Assembly: GCF_000960995.1 (NCBI RefSeq)
Contig: NZ_CP009435.1
Span: 2,666,001 to 2,730,000, forward strand
DNA length: 64,000 nt
Reading direction: 5' to 3'
Source of the DNA: Burkholderia glumae LMG 2196 = ATCC 33617
Lineage (GTDB): Bacteria; Pseudomonadota; Gammaproteobacteria; Burkholderiales; Burkholderiaceae
This document shows, piece by piece, positions 34,209 through 45,077 of this stretch; position 1 is the stretch's first letter; every line of letters begins with the position of its first letter. A program made the translations under genes and the position numbers. The notes under the pieces were generated by a model. The model did no database searches. It saw nothing but the letters and a program-made list of their open reading frames with translations, and was not told the origin of the DNA.

Positions 34209-36542
34209 TCAGGCCGGCGCCACGATGCGCACCGGAATCGACTTCGCGCCCGGCACCTTGCTGTCCTTCGCGTAATGCCAGAGCGGCAGCAAGGGGTTGC
34301 ATTCCGGGTAGTAGCCGGCTACGCAGCCGCGCGGGATGTCGTAGGGCACCGGCTTCAGGCCGGCCACGCGCCGCTCGATGCCGTCGTCGGCCACGGTCTG
34401 CAGCGTGATGCGCCGGCCTTCCTCGAGCCCGTGCGCGGCGATGTCGTCGCGATGCATCAGCAGCACCATGCGGTCGCCGTAGATGCCGCGGAACCGGTCG
34501 TCGAGGCTGTAGATCGTGGTGTTGAACTGGCTGTCGCCGCGCATCGTCATCAGCCGCAGCACGCCGGGACCGTGCGCGGCCAGGTCGGGGTCCGCGCCGA
34601 GCGATTCGAGCATCGCGAATTCGGCCCTGCCGCTCGGTGTCTGCCAGCGCCGCTCGCGCGCCGCCAGCGGCCGCGCGAAGCCGCCGGGCGTCCACATCCG
34701 CGCGTCGAAGTCGTGGAAGATGTCCGGGTAGGTCAGCGCGATCGCCTCGCGGATCAGCCGGTAATCGTTGCGCCAGGCGCTCCACGGCACCGTGCTGCGC
34801 GCGCCTAGCGTCGCCGCGGCGAGTTCCGCGACGATGAACGGCTCGGAGCGCAGCGCCTCGCCGGCCGGCTCCACCACGCCGCGCGAGCCGTGCATGCGGC
34901 CGGTGCTGTCCTCCATCGACACGGCCTGCGCGCCGCCCGCCTGCCGGTCGATCTCGACGCGGCTCAGGCACGGCAGCAGGTAGGACACCGCGCCGGGCAG
35001 CAGATGCGTGCGGTTCAGCTTGGTGGCGACGTTCACGGTCAGCCTCAGCCGCCGCCACGCGGGCTCGATGCGGCCGCGGTCCGGCGCCGAGCGCAGCAGG
35101 TTGCCGCCGAGACTGAACACCGCGTCGAGGCGCCCCTCGAGCATCGCCTCGAACGCCTCCACCACGTTCATGCCGGCCTCGCGCGGCGGCTCGAAGCGGA
35201 ACTGGCGGGCCAGCACGTCGAGCGGCGCGAGTTCGGGTTTCTCGGTGATGCCGACGGTGCGCTGGCCCTGCACGTTCGAATGGCCGCGGATCGGCGAGAC
35301 GCCGGCGCCGGGCTTGCCGAGATTGCCGCGCAGCATCAGGAAGTTGCAGATCATCCGCACGTTCTGCACGCCGAGCCGGTGCTGGGTGATGCCCATGCCA
35401 TAGTGGACGATCACCGCGTTCGCGCGCGCGTAGAGGGCGGCGGCGCGCTCGAGGTCGGCGCGCGCGAGACCGCTCTCGCGCTCGATCGCGTCCCAGCCGG
35501 TCTCGCGCATCTGCTGCGCGAACGCATCGAAGCCGCGCGTGTGCGCCTCGATGAACGCCACGTCGAGCACGCGCGGCGCGCCCGCGGCGAGCGCCGCGTC
35601 GTCGGCCGCGATCACGGCCTTGCAGAGCCCGGCCAGCGCGGCGCCGTCGCCGCCGATGCGCAGCTGGTGGTACTGCGTGGAAATCTGCGTGTCGCCCGGC
35701 GTGAGCATCTCGCGCGGCGACTGCGGATTGACGAAGCCGACCAGGCCCGGCTCGCGCAGCGGGTTGAACGTGACGATCGGCACGCCGCGGCGGCGCGCGT
35801 CCTGCAGCGGGTGCAGCATGCGCGGGCTGTTGGTGCCGACGTTCTGGCCGAAGAAGAACATCAGGTCGGTCTGCTCGAAGTCCTCCAGGCCGATGGTGCC
35901 GACGCCGACGCCGATCGACGCCTTCAGCCCGACGCTGCTGCTCTCGTGGCACATGTTCGAGCTGTCGGGCAGGTTGTTGGTGCCGTACTGGCGCGCGAAC
36001 AGCTGCAGCAGGTAGGAGGTCTCCAGCGAGGCGCGGCCCGACGAGTAGAACACCGCGCGGGCCGGCTCGATGGCGTTCAGCTCGCGGCCGATCTCGTCGA
36101 ACGCCTGCTGCCAGCTCACCGGCAGGTAGCGGTCGCTGGCCGCGTCGTAGCGCAGCGGCTCGGTCAGCCGGCCGGCCGCCTCGAGATCATGGTCGTGCCA
36201 GGTCTCGAGTTCGGCGAGCGGATGCGCCGCGAAGAAGTCGGCGCCGACGCGCTTCGAGGTGGTGTCCCAGGCGGTCGCCTTCGCGCCGTTCTCGCAGAAC
36301 TCGAACGGATGCGGGCCGGCCGGCTTGGCCCATGAGCAGCTCACGCACATGAAGCCGTCGGGCTTGTTCTGCCGCATCAGCGCGGCGCCGCCCTTGCGCA
36401 CGGCGTGTTCGCTCGCGAGGATCGCCACCACCGCCTTCATCGAACCCCATCCGCCCGCCGGATGCGGATAGGCGTCGTTGCGGGTCTCCGGTTCGGCGTC
36501 GAGGCCGTCGTGGTGCGGGCTGGGATCGGGGCTGTCGTGCAT
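34209..36542 (-). CDS. FdhF/YdeP-family molybdopterin oxidoreductase
   Basis: 777 aa. Related to formate dehydrogenase alpha chains but lacks the full [4Fe-4S] set; it has the YdeP-type CVSC (Cys66, Cys69) near the N-terminus, 'DSSNMCHESSSVGLKASIGVG', 'FFFGQNVGTNSPRMLHPL' and the C-terminal molydopterin dinucleotide-binding domain ('MTMRGDSQFNTTIYS'). E. coli YdeP belongs to the acid-resistance regulon; the substrate is unknown. AGGAG precedes the ATG. It lies 32 bp after the catalase-like gene. A redox enzyme without partner subunits suggests a soluble stress role. Confidence 0.88.
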   Translation of the reverse strand: MHDSPDPSPHHDGLDAEPETRNDAYPHPAGGWGSMKAVVAILASEHAVRKGGAALMRQNKPDGFMCVSCSWAKPAGPHPFEFCENGAKATAWDTTSKRVGADFFAAHPLAELETWHDHDLEAAGRLTEPLRYDAASDRYLPVSWQQAFDEIGRELNAIEPARAVFYSSGRASLETSYLLQLFARQYGTNNLPDSSNMCHESSSVGLKASIGVGVGTIGLEDFEQTDLMFFFGQNVGTNSPRMLHPLQDARRRGVPIVTFNPLREPGLVGFVNPQSPREMLTPGDTQISTQYHQLRIGGDGAALAGLCKAVIAADDAALAAGAPRVLDVAFIEAHTRGFDAFAQQMRETGWDAIERESGLARADLERAAALYARANAVIVHYGMGITQHRLGVQNVRMICNFLMLRGNLGKPGAGVSPIRGHSNVQGQRTVGITEKPELAPLDVLARQFRFEPPREAGMNVVEAFEAMLEGRLDAVFSLGGNLLRSAPDRGRIEPAWRRLRLTVNVATKLNRTHLLPGAVSYLLPCLSRVEIDRQAGGAQAVSMEDSTGRMHGSRGVVEPAGEALRSEPFIVAELAAATLGARSTVPWSAWRNDYRLIREAIALTYPDIFHDFDARMWTPGGFARPLAARERRWQTPSGRAEFAMLESLGADPDLAAHGPGVLRLMTMRGDSQFNTTIYSLDDRFRGIYGDRMVLLMHRDDIAAHGLEEGRRITLQTVADDGIERRVAGLKPVPYDIPRGCVAGYYPECNPLLPLWHYAKDSKVPGAKSIPVRIVAPA

Positions 36543-36574
36543 GATCGATGCTCCTGGGCAAGTGGCCGCGCGGC

Positions 36575-37657
36575 TCAGCCGTGAACCGGGCAGCCGTTGA
36601 ACCGTTCGCGGAACGCCGCGGACTGTGCGTAGGCGGGCCGGCGCGCGCGCATCACGCCGCCGAGCGGGCGGTGCGCGGCGAGCCCGTGCCACGGGCTGAA
36701 CGACATGCCGTCGTCGACCACCCGCGCGCGCGCGGCGCTCCAGGCCGGCTGCGCGACCACCCGCAGGGTGGCGACGGTCAGGTAGGGGCTCGCGTCCTCG
36801 GGCCAGACCGCCGAGGCATCCTCCACCGGCATACGCTCGAGGTCGGTCGCCAGCTGCACGCGCAGCTCCCAGACTCCGCCGTGGCGCGCGAAGAACGCCA
36901 CCACTTCGTCGCGCAGCGCGTCGGGGCGGCCCTTCAGGTCGAGCGGCGCGCCCTTGAGCGCGACCAGCTCCGGCGACACCGGCACCACGGCCAGCTTGGC
37001 GAAGTACGGCCCGTACAGGCACGGCGCGCAGGTGTAGAAGGTCTCGCCGAGGAGGTGGCTGGCCGGATGGCCGCCGAGGTTCTTCAGCGCCGCGCCAGGC
37101 ACGCCCGCCGCCTCGAGCATGCGCTCGGCGCCGCGCATCACGGCCGACAGCGCCCGCTTGCCGCCCGGGGCGCGGCCGGTGGTCTGCGCGAGCAGCTTCA
37201 GGCTGCGCACGAAGGCCTTCGGCGTGGGCGCGGAGAAGGCCGGCGCATTGACCATCACGAAGTCCTGCGTGCGCAGCGCCTCGCTGCCGGGCAGCCGCTC
37301 GCCGTCGACGTCGGCGAGCTTCAGCGCGAGGCCGCGCGGCGTCGACACCGCGTCGTCGAGCAGGTCGCCGGGAGTGGTGGACAGGCGCAGCGTCACGCGA
37401 TAGCTGCCGCGGCGGGCGAACACGCCTTGCGCGAGCGGCGGCGGCAGGCCCTCGGCCACCGTCAGTTCGCCGTCCAGCAGGCCGTGGCTCTTGGCATGCA
37501 GGCTGCGCAGGGCGTGGCCGCAGTCGTTCGCGGCGGTCTGCTGGATCTGGTGCAGTGCGTCGATCAGCTCGCGCACCGTGTCGGCCTCGTCGTCGGGAAT
37601 CTGCTCGAACATCGGGTCGAAGGGCAGTGGCTGGATCGTCAGCAGGGGGGCGGTCAT
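36575..37657 (-). CDS. Catalase-fold heme protein (small catalase-like)
   Basis: 360 aa, shorter than true catalases (about 480+). The distal His54 is in 'RSLHAKSHG', the distal Asn137 in 'FVMVNAPAF', and the proximal Tyr343 in 'RARRPAY' with Arg339 four residues before it, so a heme pocket is likely. 'STPRGLALKLADV' matches the catalase 'RGFALKFY' strand. The NADPH domain is missing. Such proteins act as organic-hydroperoxide peroxidases or weak catalases. It lies between the decarboxylase and YdeP-like genes in the leftward run, with a 217-bp gap before it that might hold a further promoter. Confidence 0.82.
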   Translation of the reverse strand: MTAPLLTIQPLPFDPMFEQIPDDEADTVRELIDALHQIQQTAANDCGHALRSLHAKSHGLLDGELTVAEGLPPPLAQGVFARRGSYRVTLRLSTTPGDLLDDAVSTPRGLALKLADVDGERLPGSEALRTQDFVMVNAPAFSAPTPKAFVRSLKLLAQTTGRAPGGKRALSAVMRGAERMLEAAGVPGAALKNLGGHPASHLLGETFYTCAPCLYGPYFAKLAVVPVSPELVALKGAPLDLKGRPDALRDEVVAFFARHGGVWELRVQLATDLERMPVEDASAVWPEDASPYLTVATLRVVAQPAWSAARARVVDDGMSFSPWHGLAAHRPLGGVMRARRPAYAQSAAFRERFNGCPVHG

Positions 37658-37874
37658 CGCGATCTCCGCGCGGCGGTGGGAATCTCTGCAGAGGCAAGCC
37701 GCGTGCCCGGCACCGTCGGCCGCGCCCGGCGCGGCTGCGCACGGCGCCGGGCGCGGTTGCGCCGCCGCGGCGCGCGCAACCGGGCGGCCCGGCTTGTAGA
37801 AAAGCACGAGGGCGGCGGGCCTCGCTGCGGCCCTGGCGCGGCCTGGCAGCCGTGCCCACCGCGGCGCCGGCGCT

Positions 37875-38906
<1,032 letters not shown>

Positions 38907-38967
38907 GGTGCCTCGCCCTCGTTGTATGCGCGATGCGCGGGAGTGCGCCGGAGCCGGTTGCTGCCCG

Positions 38968-39924
38968 TCATGCGGCAACCTGCAGCAGCGTGCGGTGCCA
39001 GTCGTCGACGAAGCGGCCGATGCCGAACCGTTCGAGCGCGGTGCGCCGCGCGCCGTCGCCGAGCCGCCGCGCCTCGGCGGGATCGCGCAGCAGGGCGCGC
39101 ATGGCGTCCGTCAGCGCGGCGGGATCGGTGTGGATGAAGCCGTTCTCGCCGTTGCGGATCACGGTGGCAAGCTCGGTGGCGGCAAGGCCCACGATCGGCA
39201 TGCCGATCGTCATCGCCTCGACGATCGCGAGGCCCAGGCTGGTCCAGCGGATCGGATTGAAGAAGAAGCGGTAGCGCGCGCAGAACGCGGCCAGCTCGAG
39301 GTTGCCGATCTCCCCCAGGCCGCCGAGCCGTTCGGCGTCCATGCCGACCAGGTCGAGCGGCACCTGCTCGCGCGCGGCCTCGAACAGGTCGGCGCCGAGC
39401 CGGCGCCCGCGCTGCGCGAGGTGATTGACCACCACGATGCCGCGCTCGAGCTCGCCGCTGTGGCGCACGCCGGCCGGCACCACCACGCCGTGCTCGATCA
39501 CCGCGGTCGGGGTGGCGCCGCCATCCCACATCACGCGGTTGAAATGCGTGACGTGAACCAGCAGCGTGTCGCGATCGTCCACCCAGTGCCGCTGCGCGAA
39601 CGGGCTTTCCTGCGGCGGATCGTGCTCGACGACCACGCGCGGCAGGCGCTGCTGCGCGGCGCTCAGCACCTGCTCGCGGTCGTGCTCCCAGTGCGTGCGG
39701 TGCTGGTACAGGATCACGTCGAAATCCTCGTGGCGCACCCGCTCGGCGGGAATTTCGTGGACGTTGTCGCCCCACGGCAGCACGCCGACCTTGCCGGCGT
39801 AGCCGGGCGGATTGCCCGGCCGCGTGACCAGATGGAACTCGTGCGGCGTCTGGCTCAGGTAGTAGAGGTAGTTGCCGTGGACGTGCCAGGTCAGCACGCG
39901 CAGCCGGCGGCGCTCAGGCAGCAT
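38968..39924 (-). CDS. Glycosyltransferase family 4-like (group 1)
   Basis: 318 aa, GT-B fold. The C-terminal domain has '[33 protein letters not shown]', the donor-binding Glu-x7-Glu-like region. The N-terminal domain ('[17 protein letters not shown]') differs from classical GT4 and matches glycosyltransferases found in cell-surface and metabolite clusters. Its start overlaps the preceding GT9 gene by 11 bp. Donor and acceptor sugars unknown. Confidence 0.88.
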   Translation of the reverse strand: MLPERRRLRVLTWHVHGNYLYYLSQTPHEFHLVTRPGNPPGYAGKVGVLPWGDNVHEIPAERVRHEDFDVILYQHRTHWEHDREQVLSAAQQRLPRVVVEHDPPQESPFAQRHWVDDRDTLLVHVTHFNRVMWDGGATPTAVIEHGVVVPAGVRHSGELERGIVVVNHLAQRGRRLGADLFEAAREQVPLDLVGMDAERLGGLGEIGNLELAAFCARYRFFFNPIRWTSLGLAIVEAMTIGMPIVGLAATELATVIRNGENGFIHTDPAALTDAMRALLRDPAEARRLGDGARRTALERFGIGRFVDDWHRTLLQVAA

Positions 39925-41038
39925 GATGGGTCTCCTTGGCGGGGCCGGCGGCGCCGGCGGGCGGGGCCCGGTGGGCGCCGTGGACGTGTTCGAGCTGCCT
40001 GCGCGCCGCGCCCGCGGCCTGTTCGACGCTGACGTTGAGCGCGCAGACGTGGCCGTAGGGGCAGTCGCGGAACAGGCAGGGGCGGCACGGCGGATAGTCG
40101 GCCAGCACGCGGTGCAGCACGCGGTCGAGCGGCGCCCAGCGGCGCGTGTCGCTGCCCGAGGCCACCACCACCGAGGCGGTGCGCAGGGCCGCCGCGACGT
40201 GCGAGATGCCGGTGTCGTTGCAGACCACGAGGCGCGAGCGCGCGACCAGCGCGGCCAGGCCGCCGAGCGAGGTGGCGCCGGCCAGATGCCGCGCGGGGGC
40301 CTGCATCGCGCCGCAGACGGCGTCCGCCAGCGCCGCCTCGGCGGCGGTGCCGGTGATCGCGATCTGCCAGCCGTCGGCGGCCAGCCGGTCGGCCAGCGCC
40401 GCGAAGCGCTCGGGCGGCCAGCGGCGCGAGGGCAGCTGCGCGCCCGGGTGCACCAGCACCAGCCGCGCCGGTTCGAGGCCGTGCTCGGCGATCAGGGCTG
40501 TGCATTCGTCGTGGTCGCGCGGCTGCAGCGGGAACGCGAGCCGGCGGTCCACGGCCGGCGCGCCGAGCGCCTCCATCAGCCGCAGGTAGCGCTCGGGCTC
40601 GGGCAGCGTATCGGGCCAGTCGACGAAGGTGCCGCGCCGCGCCGCCTCGCCGGGCTGCACGAAGCCGGCATTGGCCCGCGCGCCGAGTTCGAGCAGCAGC
40701 GTGTTGGCCACGCCGCCGCTGCCGTGCAGTTGGATCGCCAGATCGAAGTGCCGCGCGCGCATGGCGGCGAAGAAGCCGGGCAGGCCGGCGTCGGTCTCGG
40801 GCTGTTCGGGGAAGCCGGGCGCGCCGGGAAACACGATCAGCTCGTCGAGCAGGTCGGCGTAGCGCTCGACGAACGCCTGCGCCCACGGCAGGCCGATCAG
40901 TGCGATCCGGGCCGCGGGCGCGGCACGGCGCAACGCGCGCAGGGCCGGCACGGCGCACAGCATGTCGCCCAGCTGCAAGGCGCGGAACACGGCGATGCGG
41001 CGCGGCGCCGGGGCCATCGGGAACGGGGATGCGCTCAT
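39914..41038 (-). CDS. Glycosyltransferase family 9 (heptosyltransferase-like), copy 1
   Basis: 374 aa. GT9 signature segments are 'FRALQLGDMLCAVPALRAL' at the N-terminus, 'VHPGAQLPSRRWPPERFAALADRL' and 'VVCNDTGISHVAAAL'. A Cys-rich segment near the end ('CRPCLFRDCPYGHVC') is seen in many heptosyltransferases. It could use ADP-heptose, for which the HAD phosphatase in the same operon would be relevant. Coupled on both sides by short overlaps. Confidence 0.88.
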   Translation of the reverse strand: MSASPFPMAPAPRRIAVFRALQLGDMLCAVPALRALRRAAPAARIALIGLPWAQAFVERYADLLDELIVFPGAPGFPEQPETDAGLPGFFAAMRARHFDLAIQLHGSGGVANTLLLELGARANAGFVQPGEAARRGTFVDWPDTLPEPERYLRLMEALGAPAVDRRLAFPLQPRDHDECTALIAEHGLEPARLVLVHPGAQLPSRRWPPERFAALADRLAADGWQIAITGTAAEAALADAVCGAMQAPARHLAGATSLGGLAALVARSRLVVCNDTGISHVAAALRTASVVVASGSDTRRWAPLDRVLHRVLADYPPCRPCLFRDCPYGHVCALNVSVEQAAGAARRQLEHVHGAHRAPPAGAAGPAKETHHAA

Positions 41039-42114
41039 AGGAAGAACACCTTGAAGCGGACGGCGCCGTAGAGTCGCCAGTACACGGAAAGAAACGGGAT
41101 CGGCACCGAGGTCCAGGCCATCTCGGCGATGTGCCGCCAGCTGCGGTCGCGGCCGCGCAGGCGCATCAGGCAGAAGCGCGCGGTCAGCGCGAACCAGAGC
41201 GCGAGCAGCGCCAGCGCCGCGGCGGCGGCACCCGCCAGCGCCGCGCCGCCCGCCGCCAGCGCCGCCGCGAGGATCGCGTAGTAATGCAGCGGCGGCCGCG
41301 CGCCGATGCGCGCGCGATACAGCACGGGGTGCTTGCGGTACAGCAGCGCGTCGAACTGGCTCTTGCGCTGCTGCGCGATGCTCACGCCCCAGCGCGCCGG
41401 GCGCACCGGGTGCACGACCACGGCATCGGGCGCGCGCACGATCTCGCCGCCCGCGCGCAGCAGCGAGAACTGCAGGTCGGAATCTTCCCGCCAGGCGGCC
41501 GTGAAGCGCTCGTCGAAGCCGCCGGTGGCGGCGAGGAAGCAGCGCGCCACGAACACGTTGGCGGTGGCGAATTCGGCGCGTGCCAGGCCGCTCGCGTCGG
41601 CCTCGTAGTCGGTCGGCCGGGCCGGCAGCGGCACGACGATGGTGCCGGCCGCGGCCGCCGCGCCGTGCCGCAGCGCGGCGGCGCCGGCCGCCAGCCAGCC
41701 TCGGTCGGGCCGCGTGTCGTCGTCGGTGAAGGCCACCAGCGGGGCGCGGGCGGCTTGCCAGCCGGCGTTGCGGGCGCCCGCCGGCCCCTGCGTGCGCGTC
41801 ACCGGCAGATAGCGCACGGCGAGCCCGCGCGCGGCGTGCTGCGCGGCCGCGTGCGCCACGCAGGCATGCGTGGCCGCGTCGGGGCCGTCGTCGCAGACGA
41901 TGATCTCGTAACGGCCGGCTGCGAAATCCTGCGCGCAGAGCGCCGCGAGGCAGGTGGCCAGCAGGTCCGGCCGGCCATAGGTGGGCACCACCACCGAGAC
42001 GTCGAGCCCGGCGGGCGGCACCTGCGCGGCGTCGCCCGCGGCGCGCGCGTCGACGCGGTGCCCGCGGTCGGTGACCGGGCCTGCCTCGAACCGGTCGAAC
42101 GCCGAGGTGCTCAT
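41035..42114 (-). CDS. Glycosyltransferase family 2 with C-terminal membrane segments
   Basis: 359 aa. 'VSVVVPTYGRPDLLATCLAAL', 'IIVCDDGPD', 'FTDDDTRPDRGWL' (DxD) and 'WREDSDLQFSLLRAGG' show a GT-A enzyme. Residues about 275-325 hold two hydrophobic segments that would anchor it in the inner membrane, so it probably acts on a lipid-linked or membrane-bound acceptor. ATGA overlaps with both neighbours. Confidence 0.88.
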   Translation of the reverse strand: MSTSAFDRFEAGPVTDRGHRVDARAAGDAAQVPPAGLDVSVVVPTYGRPDLLATCLAALCAQDFAAGRYEIIVCDDGPDAATHACVAHAAAQHAARGLAVRYLPVTRTQGPAGARNAGWQAARAPLVAFTDDDTRPDRGWLAAGAAALRHGAAAAAGTIVVPLPARPTDYEADASGLARAEFATANVFVARCFLAATGGFDERFTAAWREDSDLQFSLLRAGGEIVRAPDAVVVHPVRPARWGVSIAQQRKSQFDALLYRKHPVLYRARIGARPPLHYYAILAAALAAGGAALAGAAAAALALLALWFALTARFCLMRLRGRDRSWRHIAEMAWTSVPIPFLSVYWRLYGAVRFKVFFL

Positions 42115-43856
42115 CGCGCCGCCCCGGTTTTTTCGATCAGGAACGGGCCGATCACGAGCGCGTCGAGCGGCGAGGTCCAGAACGATTCGACGGCGTCGCG
42201 CGGCGAATTCACCATCGGCTCGCCGCGCGTGTTGAACGAGGTGTTGACGAGGATCGGCACGCCGGTGCGGATGCGGAACGCCTCCAGCAGATCGTAATAG
42301 AGCGGATGCTGCGCGCGCCTGACGGTCTGCACCCGCGCCGTGCCGTCCACGTGGCGCACGGCCGGAATCCGTTCGGCCTGGTCGGCGCGCACGTCGAACA
42401 CGAACAGCATGAACGGCGCCGCGCGGCCGCCCACGAACCAGTCGCCCGCGTGCTCCTCCATCACCACCGGCGCGACCGGGCGGAAATCCTCGCGGTCCTT
42501 GATCTCGTTGAGCCGGGCCTGCATGCCGGGGTCGATCGGCGAGGCGAGGATCGATCGCGCGCCGAGCGCGCGCGGCCCGAACTCCGTGCGTCCCTGATAC
42601 CAGCCGATCACCTTGCCGTCGGCCAGCAGCGCGGCGGTGTCGCCGGCGACGTCGGCCAGCCGCCGGTAGGGCAGCTTCGACCAGCGCAGGAAGCGCTCGA
42701 TCTCGTCCTCGCCGTATTGCGGCCCGAGGTAGGCGTGCTCCATGGTCCAGCGCCGCTCGCGGTCGCCCTGCGCGGCGCGCTCGCGATGATCGATCCAGAG
42801 CGCCGCGCCCAGCGCCGTGCCGGCGTCGCCCGCGGCCGGCTGCACCCAGACCTCGGAGAACGGCCCCGCGTCGCGCAGTTTCGCGTTCATCACGCAGTTC
42901 AGCGCGACGCCGCCCGCCAGGCAGAGCCGGTCCAGGCCGGTGCGCCGGTGCAGCCAGGCCGCGAGCTGCAGCACCGTCTCCTCGAGCACGCGCTGCAGCG
43001 AGTGCGCGATGTCGAAATGGCGCGGCTCGAGCGGGCCGCCGCGTTCGCGTGGCGGCCCGAAGCGTTCGACCAGGCGCGGCGCCTCCACCGTGTAGCTGCC
43101 GTCGTTGCGGTAGCGAACGATGTCGCGGAAGGCGTCGAGGTAGGCCGGCTCGCCGTAGGAGGCGAGCGCCATCACCTTGTACTCGTCGGACGAGCGCAGG
43201 AAGCCGAGCCAGTCGGTCACGGCCTCGTAGAGCAGGCCGAGCGAGTGCGGCAGCTCCACCTGCCTGAGCCGCTCGTAGCGGCCGCCGACGAACTGCCCCA
43301 TGCTGGTGGTCACGCCCTCGCCGCGGCCGTCCATGGTCAGCACCGCCGTGTCGCCGAGCGGCGCGGCCAGGAACGCGCTGGCCTCGTGCGCCAGATGGTG
43401 CTCGACGAAGTGCCACTGGAAGCCGCGCTCGCGATCGACGCCCTGGAAGCGCTTGCGCAGGTGATGCGGCGCGCCGTCGAGCAACTGCGCCTTGGCGTTG
43501 GTGATGTAGCTGAGGAACAGCGGGTCCCACGGCGAGGCCGAGGGGTCCGCGAGCGGCGCCGCGCCGGGCCGCAGCGGCAGCTCGATGGTGGCGCCGGCAT
43601 CCGTGGGCATGCCGCCGAAGCGCGCCGGATCGTAGGAATAGGCGACGTGGTCCACCTCCGCGAGCGTGATGTCCGCGGCCTTCAGGCAATAGTCGATCGC
43701 GTCGAACGGCAACTGCCAGGTGGAAAACGGCACCGGGCGCTTGGCATGCTTGACGTGGGTGAAGCGCTCGTCTTCGGCGGCGGCGAGCACCACGCCGTCG
43801 CGCAGCAGGGCCGCGGCACTGTCGTGATAGACGGCGTTGATTCCGAGTGTGTACAT
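42111..43856 (-). CDS. Carbamoyltransferase (NodU/TobZ/CmcH family)
   Basis: 581 aa. The N-terminal YrdC-unrelated Kae1-like domain begins 'TLGINAVYHDSAAALLRDG' and has the metal-binding HHLAHEASAF motif; 'LCLAGGVALNCVMNAKL' and 'WYQGRTEFGPRALGARSIL' and the C-terminal 'VPILVNTSFNTRGEPMVNSP' are diagnostic of O-carbamoyltransferases. They transfer carbamoyl from carbamoyl phosphate via carbamoyl-adenylate to sugar hydroxyls in Nod factors, aminoglycosides and cephamycins. Coupled by a 4-bp overlap to the GT2 gene, it implies that the product of this cluster is O-carbamoylated. Confidence 0.92.
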   Translation of the reverse strand: MYTLGINAVYHDSAAALLRDGVVLAAAEDERFTHVKHAKRPVPFSTWQLPFDAIDYCLKAADITLAEVDHVAYSYDPARFGGMPTDAGATIELPLRPGAAPLADPSASPWDPLFLSYITNAKAQLLDGAPHHLRKRFQGVDRERGFQWHFVEHHLAHEASAFLAAPLGDTAVLTMDGRGEGVTTSMGQFVGGRYERLRQVELPHSLGLLYEAVTDWLGFLRSSDEYKVMALASYGEPAYLDAFRDIVRYRNDGSYTVEAPRLVERFGPPRERGGPLEPRHFDIAHSLQRVLEETVLQLAAWLHRRTGLDRLCLAGGVALNCVMNAKLRDAGPFSEVWVQPAAGDAGTALGAALWIDHRERAAQGDRERRWTMEHAYLGPQYGEDEIERFLRWSKLPYRRLADVAGDTAALLADGKVIGWYQGRTEFGPRALGARSILASPIDPGMQARLNEIKDREDFRPVAPVVMEEHAGDWFVGGRAAPFMLFVFDVRADQAERIPAVRHVDGTARVQTVRRAQHPLYYDLLEAFRIRTGVPILVNTSFNTRGEPMVNSPRDAVESFWTSPLDALVIGPFLIEKTGAAR

Positions 43857-43880
43857 GGGCGTTCGCAGGAAGGGAAGGGT

Positions 43881-45077
43881 TCAGGGGGCCACGGCCGGGC
43901 CGGCGTCCGGCTGCAGCCGGCGGGCGGCAGCCGGCGCGTGCAGTTCGAGCGCGGCCGCCACGACTTCGTCGGCCGTCACGCCGAGCAGGCAGGCGTGGTG
44001 TTGCTGCGGACAGACGCCGCGATGGCACCAGCGGCATTCGACGTCGCGGAACAGCACGCGGTGCGGCGTCTGCCACGGCGCATGCTGCGGGTTGGTCAGC
44101 GCGTAGAGGTCGACGACCGGCGTGCCGAGCGCCGAGGCCAGATGCACCGGCCCGCTGTTGTTCGAAACCAGCAGGCCGGCACGCTCGAGCAGCGCGCCGA
44201 GCTCCCCGAGCGTGAGCGCGCCGCTCAGGTCGTGCAGCCGCGCGCGCGCGGCAGGCCCGGCCGCCTCGATCACCGCCGCGGCGAGCGGGCCTTCGCTGGC
44301 GCCGCCGGTGACCAGCAGCGGCACGTCGGTCTCGCGCGCGAGACGCGCGGCCACCTCGCCGAAGCGTTCGGCCGGGTAGCGCCGCGAGGCGGCCGTCGCG
44401 CCGGGATGCAGCACGATGCAGCCGGCCGGGTGGGCGACGCCGCGCGCCGCCAGGGTCGCGTCGAGCGCCAGGCGGTCGTGCCTGGCGAGCCGAAAGCGCA
44501 TGCGCGTGTCGGCCGTGAGCGCGCCGGTCTGCCGTACCAGGTCGAGCTGGCGCGCCACCTCGTGGCGCGTGTGCTGCTGCGGCTCGGATTCGCGCACCCA
44601 GTCGGTCAGCAGGCCATACGGATTCTCGCGGCAGTGCGCGAGGCGCCGCGCAATGCCGGCCAGCCGGCACAGCATGGCGGCCGGCAGCGGGCTCTGGCTG
44701 TAGACGGTGAAGATCACGGCGGCGTCGAAACGCCGCTCGCGCAGCGCCGTGATCATTCGCTGATCGTCCTGCCCGGTGCGCACCGCGCCGGCCGGCTGCG
44801 CGACCCACGGCGCGTCGTAGCGGATCACCTCGTCGACATCCTCGAGAAACGGCGCGAGCGCGGCGCCGCTGCCCGAGGCCAGCAGCGTGAGGCGGCGGCC
44901 GGGAGCCGCGTGGCGCAGCGCATGCAGCGCCGGCGTGGTCATCAGCACGTCGCCGAGATTGTCGGGGCGCACGCAGAGAATGCGGCGCACGTTCTCCCCC
45001 CACGGGGCGAGCGGCGCCGTGTCGGGCACGCGTGCGTGCGGCAGCGTCGGCTGGAGGATCGACAGCGGCGAGGTCAT
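43881..45077 (-). CDS. Glycosyltransferase family 9 (heptosyltransferase-like), copy 2
   Basis: 398 aa. 'RILCVRPDNLGDVLMTTPALHAL', 'VLHPGATAASRRYPAERFGEVAARL' and 'LLVSNNSGPVHLASALGTPVVDLY' are GT9 motifs. Like copy 1 it has a Cys/His-rich segment ('CRWCHRGVCPQQHHAC'). The two are only distantly alike, so they probably add different residues. It begins at an ATGA overlap with the HAD phosphatase gene and is 24 bp before the carbamoyltransferase. Confidence 0.88.
   Translation of the reverse strand: MTSPLSILQPTLPHARVPDTAPLAPWGENVRRILCVRPDNLGDVLMTTPALHALRHAAPGRRLTLLASGSGAALAPFLEDVDEVIRYDAPWVAQPAGAVRTGQDDQRMITALRERRFDAAVIFTVYSQSPLPAAMLCRLAGIARRLAHCRENPYGLLTDWVRESEPQQHTRHEVARQLDLVRQTGALTADTRMRFRLARHDRLALDATLAARGVAHPAGCIVLHPGATAASRRYPAERFGEVAARLARETDVPLLVTGGASEGPLAAAVIEAAGPAARARLHDLSGALTLGELGALLERAGLLVSNNSGPVHLASALGTPVVDLYALTNPQHAPWQTPHRVLFRDVECRWCHRGVCPQQHHACLLGVTADEVVAAALELHAPAAARRLQPDAGPAVAP

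Noticed and set aside
37786..37802. GGCTTGTAGAAAAGC as a further copy of the palindrome
   Set aside because: Only one half-site resembles the 29929/47240 motif and symmetry is absent.
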